From: CAYWNA01 sp964459305
Lineage (GTDB): Bacteria > Planctomycetota > Planctomycetia > Pirellulales > Pirellulaceae
NCBI GenBank assembly: GCA_964459305.1
Contig: CAYWNA010000422.1
Location: forward strand, 1 to 7,457
Direction: 5' to 3'
Length of the DNA stretch: 7,457 bases
Part shown: positions 1 to 6,570 of the stretch, piece after piece
How the letters are laid out: every line of letters begins with the position of its first letter
Numbering within the stretch: position 1 is the stretch's first letter
Notes under the pieces: generated by a model
The model's input: the letters and a program-made list of their open reading frames with translations, nothing else
Told to the model about the DNA's origin: nothing
Databases searched by the model: none
Translations under genes and position numbers: made by a program

Positions 1-46
1 GCGGATTGCAAATCCGTTATCGGCGGTTCGAATCCGCCCGGCGCCT
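1..46 (+). tRNA. tRNA-Cys (GCA), 5' end outside the window
   Basis: This is the 3' part of a tRNA that delivers cysteine to the ribosome. The anticodon stem is 1-5 paired with 13-17, and the 7-base loop TTGCAAA puts anticodon GCA at 8-10. A four-base variable loop follows (18-21). The T arm has stem 22-26/34-38 and loop TTCGAAT. The 3' acceptor strand is 39-45, with discriminator T46, the base expected for tRNA-Cys. CCA is not encoded, since the next bases are CTTGG, so it would be added after transcription. The D arm and 5' acceptor strand lie upstream of the window. Confidence 0.93.
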
Positions 47-57
47 CTTGGCGAGTA

Positions 58-97
58 GGCCCAAACCCTAATCTACGCAGGGGTTTTGGCCTTTTTT
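58..97 (+). terminator. Intrinsic terminator after tRNA-Cys
   Basis: An imperfect inverted repeat (58-69 with 79-91, GGCC-CAAACCCT against AGGGGTTTTGGCC) is followed directly by six T residues at 92-97. It sits 12 bases after the tRNA and has its T-tract on the plus strand only, so it should end tRNA transcription. Read from the other strand there is no T-tract, so it is unlikely to terminate the converging PilZ gene efficiently. Confidence 0.75.
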
Positions 98-112
98 GTT
101 GGAGCATGGCCA

Positions 113-601
113 TCATGCCATGGCGACTTCTGCCTGAGCGCTTTGGGGAAGCAGGTCGCGGGCCAGTGGCTTGAGTTCGGCAAGCAATTTGCGCGATTTG
201 AGGACTTCCTTGAGTTCGATTCCGATCTGCCAGTAGCCGGCGCCGATCTCGCTGCACTGGCGTACTCGTCCCAAGAAAAAAAGCGGCTGCGCCTCATTTT
301 GGTCTATATGTGGGGTGCAAAGCCACATGCCTACAACCACATCTGTTTCCGGACACGATTGACAAGCGATAACGGACACTCCGTGGTCGCACAAGTCTTT
401 GCTGACTGCAAACGCACCCCGTTCAATGCAGGCGTTTCCGTTCTCATATGGGGCCACCAATACGGGCAGGCTCCGATTGTACCGGTCTTCCTGACGCACT
501 CCACCGTGGAGGGGGGGTAAGTTCGGGCTTGTCAAATCGGCAACTCGACGCATATAGGCCTGCAACTCGACCCGCTTCTTGTCTCGCTCAAACGAATACA
601 T
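113..601 (-). CDS. PilZ-domain protein (putative c-di-GMP-binding), 162 aa
   Basis: A small soluble protein with one PilZ domain, the fold that binds cyclic di-GMP and passes the signal to partner proteins. The N-terminal motif R-x-x-x-R is present as RQEDR (residues 36-40). The second motif, normally [D/N]-x-S-x-x-G, appears as DLCDHG (69-74), with Cys in place of Ser. The usual barrel strands follow, including a G-R-V-R strand near 111-114 and G-Y-W-Q-I-G-I-E-L at 122-130. The last ~30 residues are probably helical. There is no signal peptide or membrane segment. The ATG at 601 is preferred over a TTG 18 bases upstream because a GGGGAG ribosome-binding site lies just before it. The gene converges on the tRNA-Cys. 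The partner or pathway is unknown, and c-di-GMP binding is inferred from motifs only. Confidence 0.72.
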   Translation of the reverse strand: MYSFERDKKRVELQAYMRRVADLTSPNLPPLHGGVRQEDRYNRSLPVLVAPYENGNACIERGAFAVSKDLCDHGVSVIACQSCPETDVVVGMWLCTPHIDQNEAQPLFFLGRVRQCSEIGAGYWQIGIELKEVLKSRKLLAELKPLARDLLPQSAQAEVAMA

Positions 602-903
602 CGTTGGCTCCCCTTTCAATGCTGTCGATACGGTGGCCAGTCTCCATCACGGACGGCGGTTGCGCCCCATGGTTTTAGGGCGTTTGCAGGTCAGGAATCC
701 ACGGCGTTCGCAGCGCAGACTCCTAAGAAAGCCTAGCACGAAAAGAGGCTGCTGAGTCGGGCCAGCGGTGTGAATCGTTCCATTTCGGTTCCATCAGGGC
801 TGCTCCCTGGTACACGCCCGACGTAAACCCTCGGTAGATTTTCAGGCTGCTCCTTGGTACGCTGTCTATGCCGCCGACGGTCAAGTTTGACACATTCCGT
901 AGA
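602..903. other. Intergenic stretch with no supported gene
   Basis: This stretch lies between the start of the PilZ gene and the palindrome that precedes the SDR gene. Open frames here are short and show no family resemblance, so I call no gene. It must hold the promoter of the PilZ gene, but I find no convincing -35/-10 pair. The only structure I see is the imperfect direct repeat at 794-862. A TTGACA word at 887-892 has no acceptable -10 partner. Confidence 0.5.
794..862. repeat. Imperfect direct repeat pair (794-817 and 842-862)
   Basis: Two copies in the same orientation: TCAGGGCTGCTCCCTGGTAC (794-813) followed by ACGC, and TCAGGCTGCTCCTTGGTAC (842-860) followed by GC. They differ by one missing G, one C/T change and a two-base difference near the 3' end, and lie about 25 bases apart. 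They may be an operator pair or part of a decayed repetitive element. The function is unknown. Confidence 0.55.
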
Positions 904-956
904 AACCCGAAGCGTAAGCGAGGCAACGCGTTACGCCCTCGCTTACGCTTCGGGTT
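904..956. repeat. Palindromic element 1, 20-bp perfect arms
   Basis: The left arm AACCCGAAGCGTAAGCGAGG (904-923) is repeated as its exact reverse complement at 937-956, with 13 bases between. The centre contains the self-complementary word AACGCGTT (925-932). As DNA it could form a cruciform, as RNA a strong hairpin. There is no T-tract on either side, so it is not a typical terminator. It ends about 56 bases upstream of the SDR start. Its outer ten bases match those of the palindrome before the malic enzyme gene, which suggests an interspersed family. Confidence 0.88.
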
Positions 957-1012
957 ACGATCAATCCGGATCGCGGGCGGTATAACTAGTCCAAATCATG
1001 GGAGTTGATGAT

Positions 1013-1795
1013 ATGGTCGGGGAATACCTGAAAGATCTGTTCGGAATCGAAGGTCAGACGGCGGTGGTTGTCGGCGGGGCCGGTGTGTTGGGGGGTGCAC
1101 TATGCCGAGGTTTGGCTCAGGCCGGCGCCCATGTCGTGGTGGCTGATGTGACGGATGACGGTTGCCAGAGTCGCGTGGATGAACTGAAAGGGCTGGGCGC
1201 CGAGGCTAGCTATTCTCTGGTCGACGTGACTTCGCGCGAATCGATCGAGAAGTTGTTGGCGACGGCGCTCGATCAGACGGGCCGGGCCGACATTCTGGTC
1301 AACGCTGCCGGTGTCAACGCGGGCACGGATTTCCTCGACGCGACCGACGACGTGTGGGACCGGGTCATGACGATCAACCTACGAGGGATCTTCCAGGCTT
1401 GCCAGGTATTCGGCCGACACATGATCGAGGCCGGCGGTGGTGCGATCGTCAACATTGGCAGCGTGACTTCTCATCTGCCCCTGTCGCGTGTGTTTGCCTA
1501 TTCGGCTTCCAAGGCTGGTGTGCTGAACCTGACAGGCAACGTCGCGCAGGAATTCGCGGCCAACGGCGTCCGTGTCAATTGCATCTGCCCGGGCTTTTTC
1601 CCCGCGGAACAAAACCGCAAGCTGCTCACCAAGGAACGGACCGACAGCATCATGGCGGGCACGCCCATGAAGCGATATGGCGAGCCGGATGAATTGATCG
1701 GCGCCCTTTTGCTTTTGGTCTCGCCCAAGGGAGGGCAGTTCATCACGGGCACGCACATCAATGTCGACGGTGGCTTCACGGCCGCGTGGTTCTGA
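1013..1795 (+). CDS. SDR-family NAD(P)-dependent oxidoreductase, 260 aa
   Basis: A classical short-chain dehydrogenase/reductase that oxidises an alcohol or reduces a ketone on a small substrate in the cytoplasm. Visible motifs are the nucleotide-binding glycine loop GGAGVLGG (21-28), NAAG (97-100), the catalytic Asn in INLRG (N122), Ser150, Tyr163 and Lys167 (YSASK), and PG at 193-194. Asp45 at the end of the second strand favours NAD over NADP. The G-x-G-V-L-G loop resembles SDRs annotated as D-mannonate or gluconate oxidoreductases, so a sugar-acid substrate is a reasonable guess but unproven. Length is normal for the family. The ATG at 1013 has GGGAG eight bases upstream, whereas the in-frame ATG at 998 has no such site. 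The gene ends one base before the convergent transporter, leaving no room for a dedicated terminator. Confidence 0.88.
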   Translation: MVGEYLKDLFGIEGQTAVVVGGAGVLGGALCRGLAQAGAHVVVADVTDDGCQSRVDELKGLGAEASYSLVDVTSRESIEKLLATALDQTGRADILVNAAGVNAGTDFLDATDDVWDRVMTINLRGIFQACQVFGRHMIEAGGGAIVNIGSVTSHLPLSRVFAYSASKAGVLNLTGNVAQEFAANGVRVNCICPGFFPAEQNRKLLTKERTDSIMAGTPMKRYGEPDELIGALLLLVSPKGGQFITGTHINVDGGFTAAWF

Positions 1796-1796
1796 T

Positions 1797-3215
1797 TCAC
1801 CTCAGCGCAAAGTAGCACACCAACGCAATCACCACCGCGCCCGCGAAATTCAACACGAGCCCCTCGCGAGCCATCACGCGTGTCGAGATGTCGTCGGTTC
1901 CGAACACAATGGCATTCGGCGGCGTGGCGACGGGCAACATGAAGGCGCAACTGGCGCTGATGGCTGCCGGAATCATGAGCAACTCCGGCGAAACCAGCCA
2001 ATTGCCGTCTTGCCCAAGGCACGCGCCGGCCAAGATCGGCAGCAGAATGCTGGTAGTTGCCGTGTTCGAAGTGAGTTCGGTCAGAAAGGTAACCGTCAAA
2101 CAGACAACGGCAATGACCGCCAGGACGTTCCAGGCCAACGCGCCGGAAAGAAGCTGCCCGATTACCTGACTGAGCCCGGATTCTTTGAACCCCATCCCAA
2201 TCGCCATTCCGCCGCCGAACAAAATCAGCAGGCCCCACGGTAGACGTTTTGCAGCTTCCCATTCTAGCAATCGGCCGCCGCGGCCGTTGGGGACGACGAA
2301 CATGACCAGGCACATGAAGAGGGCCACGGTGCTGTCGCCGATTAGGGTCTTGCTGCCGATCGCTTGGTAATCCCAAACGCTTTCCACCAGTCCGTTCCAT
2401 CCCCCGAACGGTTCGGTGCGTGTTATCCACAGCAATGCGGTCAATGCGAACACGGTCAGTACTCGTCGCTCTGCGGGGCGCCATTTGCCGGGATGCGGAA
2501 CAACCAGCGTATGTCCGAGTCGCAACCCACGCGTGATCCACAGCCAAGCCAAAGGCAGCAGGAGTACGACAACCGGTACGCCGATCATCATCCACTGCAG
2601 AAAACTCCACTCCCGGCCGGTGTTCTCCTTGAACAGCGCCATAAAAATCACGTTGGGCGGCGTTCCGACGGGTGTACCGATTCCACCGATGTTCGCGCCG
2701 TACGCCAGCCCCAGAAGTAGCGGGACGGCCAGTTTCCGGCGTTCTTGGGCCTGATCGAGAACCGCCATGGCCACGGGCAGTAGCATCAGCGTGGTGGCGA
2801 TATTGGAGATCCACATGGAAAGCCCTGCGGCGGCGAGCATAAACCCAAGGACGATCCGCTTGCCGCTGGAGCCCCCAACCACGCGGACCATGGTCAGCGC
2901 CAGGCGTCTGTGCGCACCGCTATGCTCCATGGCGCTGGACAGCACGAACCCCCCCAATAACAGCAGGATTAGCGTGTGCCCGTAAGCCCGGGCTACCTGC
3001 TCGTGAGTCAAGACGCTGCCCAAGGGTAAGAGCGCGAAAGGGATCAGCGACGTTGCCGGGATGGGTATCGGTTCCAGTACCCACCACAAGGCGCACCAAG
3101 TCGTAACGCCCGCGGTCCAACAGATCGCCGGCGCGTATTCCGCCCCGTGTAGAGTCACACCGATCAGCAGCGCGGCCAGAGGGCCGGCAACAAGAGCAAG
3201 GTTTGTGCGATTCAT
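1797..3215 (-). CDS. DASS/SLC13-family anion transporter (di- or tricarboxylate), 472 aa
   Basis: An inner-membrane secondary transporter of the divalent anion:sodium symporter family, which takes up succinate, malate, citrate or related anions with sodium. The protein is strongly hydrophobic throughout. It carries the two inverted-repeat signatures: a hairpin tip S-N-I (137-139, normally S-N-T) followed by TPPN (185-188), and S-N-T (383-385) followed by TPPN (431-434). G-G-G at 334-336 also fits. The start at 3215 (MNRTNLALV, at the first membrane helix) is preferred over a GTG at 3293, whose extra N-terminus is cysteine-rich and unlike a family leader. Neither start has a clear ribosome-binding site. 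It is divergent from malic enzyme, which suggests uptake of malate or a related acid. The substrate cannot be read from sequence. Confidence 0.88.
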   Translation of the reverse strand: MNRTNLALVAGPLAALLIGVTLHGAEYAPAICWTAGVTTWCALWWVLEPIPIPATSLIPFALLPLGSVLTHEQVARAYGHTLILLLLGGFVLSSAMEHSGAHRRLALTMVRVVGGSSGKRIVLGFMLAAAGLSMWISNIATTLMLLPVAMAVLDQAQERRKLAVPLLLGLAYGANIGGIGTPVGTPPNVIFMALFKENTGREWSFLQWMMIGVPVVVLLLPLAWLWITRGLRLGHTLVVPHPGKWRPAERRVLTVFALTALLWITRTEPFGGWNGLVESVWDYQAIGSKTLIGDSTVALFMCLVMFVVPNGRGGRLLEWEAAKRLPWGLLILFGGGMAIGMGFKESGLSQVIGQLLSGALAWNVLAVIAVVCLTVTFLTELTSNTATTSILLPILAGACLGQDGNWLVSPELLMIPAAISASCAFMLPVATPPNAIVFGTDDISTRVMAREGLVLNFAGAVVIALVCYFALR

Positions 3216-3418
3216 CAAGCAACAGGTCGAGGCGAGTGCACGGGAGCCAACGTCGGGAACGCATTGGGTACGAAAGATGCAGCAGTTTCTCACGAACCGT
3301 CATGGCGGTCAACCTTCGCCCTCTTTTGCCCACCCCTGGTTCATGAAGTGAATTCTGCGTTAAGATATGGTACAAATCTCCCCATTTAAGCATCCGTTCA
3401 CAGTATTCCTGACTTTAC
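3216..3418. other. Divergent intergenic region, transporter / malic enzyme
   Basis: This spacer must hold promoters for both genes. It is more AT-rich around 3345-3420 than the flanking coding sequence, as expected for promoters. I found no -35/-10 pair good enough to place. Together with the palindrome that follows, the gap between the two start codons is 308 bases. Confidence 0.5.
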
Positions 3419-3510
3419 TCGTTTAACCCGAAGCCGGAGGCGATGGCGGGCAGTGGGACTGACCGTCCGCACGTAGCGCCCGCCATCGCCTCCGGCTTCG
3501 GGTTAAACGA
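3419..3510. repeat. Palindromic element 2, 33-bp perfect arms
   Basis: Positions 3419-3451 are the exact reverse complement of 3478-3510, with no mismatch over 33 base pairs. The 26-base centre has a nested hairpin: GTG-GGAC (3453-3459) pairs with GTCC-CAC (3465-3472, one bulged G) around a five-base loop. The arms contain AACCCGAAGC, shared with the palindrome at 904-956, and then diverge. The element ends 13 bases before the malic enzyme ATG, just outside the AGGG ribosome-binding site, so a transcript starting upstream would carry a very stable hairpin next to the start. There is no T-tract. Confidence 0.93.
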
Positions 3511-3523
3511 ACAGGGCGTCTCA

Positions 3524-5245
3524 ATGTCGGACAGCACGAAACAGCACAGCTTGGACGAGCGCACGGTGGTTCACCAGCGAGGATCGGATATTCTGCGCGA
3601 CCCTCTGCTCAACAGGGATGCGGGTTTTACGCCGGCCGAGCGCGGCAGACTTGGACTCCGCGGGTTGCTTCCACCCCAATCGCTCACCATCGAACAGCAG
3701 GTAGGGTTGGAGCTGGAACACATTCGCGACAAAAGCACGGACCTGGAGAAGTTCATTGGATTGGTGGCGCTTCAGGACCGCAACGAAACGCTTTTCTATC
3801 GAGTACTGGTCGAAAATCTGGCCGAGTTGATGCCTATCGTCTACACGCCGACCGTGGGCGAGGCGTGTCAGCGGTACAGCCACATCTTTCGCCGTCCACG
3901 CGGCATCTGGATCACGCCCGACGACGTGGATCGAATACCGGAGTTGCTGCGCAACGCACCACAAAAGGACGTCAAGCTGATTGTGGTGACGGACAACGAA
4001 CGCATCCTTGGCTTGGGCGACCAGGGCGCCGGCGGCATGGGGATACCAATCGGCAAGATTGCCCTGTATTGCGGGGGCGCCGGAATTCATCCTCGCCATT
4101 GCCTGCCGGTCAGCCTGGACGTGGGCTCGAACAACGAGGATCTGCTGAACGATCCCTACTACATGGGATACCGGAAACCGCGTCTGCGGGGCGAACTGTA
4201 TGACCTCGTGGTAGAACGCTTTGTCGAGGGAGTTCGCGAGGTATTCCCCAACGCGTTGATCCAGTGGGAAGACTTCCACAAGAATATTGCGTTTGCGGTG
4301 CTGGACCGCTATCGGCATCGGTTCACGTCTTTCAACGACGACATCCAGGGGACGTCCGGCGTGGCCGCGGCCGGCATCCTTTCGGCGTTGCGCATCACGA
4401 AGAGGGCATTGTCCGAGCAACGCATTCTGCATGTGGGGGCCGGCGCGGCAGGTGTCGGAATCGGGCGGCTTGTGCGTACGGCCATGCGGGAAGAATGTGC
4501 AGACGAGGCAACGATTCGACGTGCGCAGGTATTCACCGACAGCCGTGGCCTGGTGTATGAGGGACGGGAAATCAAAGATCCTCACAAGAAGTTGTTCGCA
4601 ATGACCGCCGAGGACATGGCCTATTACCAGCTTACGCCGGAGATGGCGTCGGACGTGGTGAAGGTCGTGGAAGCGGTCAAGCCGACAGTCTTGTTAGGCA
4701 CCTCCGCTCGGGCAGGGCTGTTTACCGAGCCGCTGATTCGCGAGATGGCTAGGCACGTTGAACAGCCGGTCATCATGCCGTTCAGCAATCCGACGTCGAA
4801 GGCGGAATGCACGCCCGAGCAAGCCATCGAATGGACAGACGGACGGGCCATCGTCGCGACGGGCAGCCCGTTTCCGCCGGTCGAGTACAAAGGACGCAGG
4901 CAAATCATCGGTCAAGGCAACAATGTTTTCATCTTCCCCGGTGTTGGACTGGGCGCGATCCTGGCCGAAGTGCAGCAGGTGACCGATTACATGTTCCTGT
5001 CAGCGGCTCGCACGCTGGCGGGCTTTGTAAGCGAGGAGCGGTTGGCGACCGGAGCGATTTATCCCGATCAGGGCGACCTGCGCGAGGTGAGCCGTCAAAT
5101 CGCGTGCCACCTGATCCGCGAAGCGCGAGATCATAACCTGGGACGATTCGTTCCGGATGACGAGATAGAAAAAACGGTGGACGAAGCGATGTGGTATCCG
5201 GATTACGAAGAGCTCTACTATGAGCCGCCGACCACCCATGGATGA
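3524..5245 (+). CDS. Malic enzyme (NAD-dependent type), 573 aa
   Basis: Catalyses oxidative decarboxylation of L-malate to pyruvate and CO2, most likely with NAD, linking the TCA cycle to pyruvate. It is the long (~570 aa) form related to E. coli MaeA and the mitochondrial enzymes. The N-terminal domain has the L-L-N-R-D-x-G-F-T signature (28-36). Predicted catalytic Tyr107 lies in YTPT and Lys178 in GIPIGK. Metal ligands are Glu249 and Asp250 (WEDF) and Asp273 (FNDDIQGT). The NAD loop is GAGAAGVGIG (305-314), with FTDSRG (337-342) at the end of the next strand. SNPTS (421-425) and GNN (465-467) line the active site. All expected residues are present. I use the ATG at 3524, which has AGGG seven bases upstream. 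An in-frame start at 3443 would translate through the palindrome and add an unrelated N-terminus. It converges with metF, 14 bases away. Confidence 0.95.
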   Translation: MSDSTKQHSLDERTVVHQRGSDILRDPLLNRDAGFTPAERGRLGLRGLLPPQSLTIEQQVGLELEHIRDKSTDLEKFIGLVALQDRNETLFYRVLVENLAELMPIVYTPTVGEACQRYSHIFRRPRGIWITPDDVDRIPELLRNAPQKDVKLIVVTDNERILGLGDQGAGGMGIPIGKIALYCGGAGIHPRHCLPVSLDVGSNNEDLLNDPYYMGYRKPRLRGELYDLVVERFVEGVREVFPNALIQWEDFHKNIAFAVLDRYRHRFTSFNDDIQGTSGVAAAGILSALRITKRALSEQRILHVGAGAAGVGIGRLVRTAMREECADEATIRRAQVFTDSRGLVYEGREIKDPHKKLFAMTAEDMAYYQLTPEMASDVVKVVEAVKPTVLLGTSARAGLFTEPLIREMARHVEQPVIMPFSNPTSKAECTPEQAIEWTDGRAIVATGSPFPPVEYKGRRQIIGQGNNVFIFPGVGLGAILAEVQQVTDYMFLSAARTLAGFVSEERLATGAIYPDQGDLREVSRQIACHLIREARDHNLGRFVPDDEIEKTVDEAMWYPDYEELYYEPPTTHG

Positions 5246-5259
5246 AATACGTTGGCCGT

Positions 5260-6213
5260 CTATTCTCTTCCCTGTCCATTAGCGGTCGGACGGGGCAGGA
5301 GGCCGGCGCCTTCGACGATGGCAGGCACGGCTTCTTCCCACTCGATGGCCATGATGTGCACACCGGCCACGCCTTCCATTTCCTGCAGCCGCTGCACGGT
5401 CTCCACCGCGATGCGGATGCCTTCGTCGCGGCGTCTTTTCTTGTCCACGCCCTCGATCCTCTGGATTAGCTCTTCAGGCACATCCATGCCGGCTACCTTG
5501 GTGGCCATGTAACGCGCCATGCCGACGCTCTTGATAGGGGTAATCCCCGCCAGGATGTGCGTTTTGCGATGCAAGTCCCGCTCGCGCACGCCTTGCATCC
5601 AGCGTTCGAACTTGTCGAGGTTGAACACGCACTGGGTCTGGATGAACTCGGCGCCGGCGGCCACTTTCTTGGCCAGCCTCGGTACCCGGACAGCGAAAGG
5701 ATCGGCAAAGGGGTTGGCCGCGGCCCCCAGGAACAGCCGCGGCCGACCATCTACATCCTGGCCGCCCGCGAACTTGCCTTCGTCGCGCATGCTGCGGCCG
5801 AGCTGCAGCAGGTGTAGCGAGTCGATGTCGTAGACGTTCTTGGCGCCGGGGTGATCTCCGAAGGTTTGGTGATCGCCGGACAGGCATAGCAGGTTGTGCA
5901 CCCCGAGACTCGCGGCCCCCAGCATGTCGCTCTGGGCGGCGATGCGGTTGCGGTCGCGGCACACCATCTGCATGACCGGCTCGACGCCCTCGGCGCGCAG
6001 CAACGAGCAGGCCGCCAGCGAGCACATGCGCACCACGCTGGTCTGGTTGTCGGTCACGTTGCAGGCGTCGACGACATTCCTGAGGATGCCCGCCTTTTCG
6101 CGGATCACCTCCGGCCGCGCGCCGCGGGGCGGTCCGGCTTCGGCGGTCACCACGAACCGCCCATCATCGAGAATCGCCCGCAGCCCGGTCCTATTGGATT
6201 CACTTCTGCTCAT
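5260..6213 (-). CDS. metF: Methylenetetrahydrofolate reductase, MetF family, 317 aa
   Basis: Reduces 5,10-methylene-tetrahydrofolate to 5-methyl-tetrahydrofolate, the methyl donor for methionine synthesis, using a bound flavin in a TIM barrel. Family features are the catalytic Glu25 in T-A-E-A-G-P-P-R, the flavin-contacting S-G-D (112-114, Asp114), the following G-D-H-P (119-122), and I-Q-T-Q (191-194) for folate binding. The G-D-H-x-x-x-G-D-H-P pattern is typical of the short MetF subfamily, also found with C1 pathways of anaerobes. Length is complete for that subfamily. The frame stays open upstream, but only into the antisense of an intron remnant, so the ATG at 6213 is the sensible start. 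There is no good ribosome-binding site before it: the upstream DNA is intron sequence. The native promoter may have been displaced. Confidence 0.9.
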   Translation of the reverse strand: MSRSESNRTGLRAILDDGRFVVTAEAGPPRGARPEVIREKAGILRNVVDACNVTDNQTSVVRMCSLAACSLLRAEGVEPVMQMVCRDRNRIAAQSDMLGAASLGVHNLLCLSGDHQTFGDHPGAKNVYDIDSLHLLQLGRSMRDEGKFAGGQDVDGRPRLFLGAAANPFADPFAVRVPRLAKKVAAGAEFIQTQCVFNLDKFERWMQGVRERDLHRKTHILAGITPIKSVGMARYMATKVAGMDVPEELIQRIEGVDKKRRRDEGIRIAVETVQRLQEMEGVAGVHIMAIEWEEAVPAIVEGAGLLPRPTANGQGRE

Positions 6214-6271
6214 GGCGTTCAACTTGTAGGGTGAAAGTCCCTTGTACGAGAACGAAGGTCTTAAGGAAGGC

Positions 6272-6300
6272 AGTATACCAACTGTGGCTCCGATGGGCAA
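6272..6300 (-). promoter_or_regulatory. Promoter-like motif on the antisense strand of intron copy A, facing metF
   Basis: Read on the minus strand: TTGCCC (6300-6295), a 17-base spacer, then TATACT (6277-6272) preceded by TGG, which fits an extended -10. Transcription would start near 6265 and reach the metF ATG after a leader of about 50 bases. The arrangement matches a sigma-70-type promoter at 4 of 6 and 5 of 6 positions. The same pattern is present in copy B. It could be chance within conserved ribozyme sequence, and promoter activity is inference. Confidence 0.38.
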
Positions 6301-6330
6301 AGTACTAGGCGAAGGCAACTGCGGACGTCC

Positions 6331-6570
6331 GTGGGAAGGAAGCCTGCGAATGCGCTCGTTTATCCCCGCACGAAGGTTCGTAAGCTCGTGCGACTCGGCG
6401 TGAGTCTTGACATGGCGATCAAGCACGCGATCAGTCGCAAGAAGTACTGGCGGATGTCCCGGACACCGGCCATGCGAATTGCGATGCCGAACAAGTGGCT
6501 GGAGCAACAAGGACTTCTTTCGCTAAAGCAACGCTGGGCAGCACTTGCTCCGCTTCGAGGAACCGCCTAG
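6331..6570 (+). pseudogene. ltrA: Group II intron reverse transcriptase/maturase, C-terminal remnant
   Basis: The last part of an intron-encoded reverse transcriptase/maturase, which splices and mobilises its intron. The frame is open from 6331. Family resemblance is clear from about codon 13: R-T-K-V-R-K-L-V-R-L-G-V, then I-S-R-K-K-Y-W-R-M-S-R-T, then W-L-E-Q-Q-G-L-L-S-L, ending in L-A-P-L-R-G-T-A. This is the end of the maturase (X) region and the DNA-binding region; no HNH endonuclease domain follows. The polymerase domain with its Y-A-D-D motif is absent, so the fragment cannot be active. The first ~12 codons are intron RNA sequence fused in by the deletion. The stop codon lies inside domain V. 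A full-length protein would be over 400 aa. Confidence 0.82.

Noticed and set aside
1..100. tRNA-Cys as attachment site of an integrative element
   Set aside because: No integrase lies next to it, and no repeat of the tRNA 3' end is visible elsewhere in the window.
86..520. 144-codon plus-strand frame antisense to the PilZ gene
   Set aside because: It is a shadow of the PilZ coding frame, which has both PilZ motifs and a good ribosome-binding site on the other strand.
723..926. 67-codon minus-strand open frame in the 602-1012 gap
   Set aside because: It overlaps the palindrome and the direct repeats, has no ribosome-binding site, and resembles no family I know; its sequence follows from the repeats.
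955..986. Possible promoter for the SDR gene (TTACGA ... TATAAC at 981)
   Set aside because: The spacer is 20 bases and the -35-like hexamer is poor. TATAAC alone is not enough to call a promoter.
1498..2814. 438-codon minus-strand frame spanning the SDR end and the transporter
   Set aside because: It is out of frame with the transporter, which has both SNT/TPPN signatures, and it runs antisense into the SDR gene. The translation is arginine-rich, as expected of a GC-rich shadow frame.
904..3510. Palindromes at 904 and 3419 as rho-independent terminators or CRISPR repeats
   Set aside because: Neither has a T-tract or follows a gene end in the right direction, and there is no repeat-spacer array.
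3521..4585. 354-codon minus-strand frame antisense to malic enzyme
   Set aside because: Malic enzyme shows every expected catalytic residue; the antisense product has no recognisable domain.
5474..6025. 183-codon alternative frame inside metF
   Set aside because: Low-complexity arginine/glycine-rich translation, contained within the clear MetF frame.
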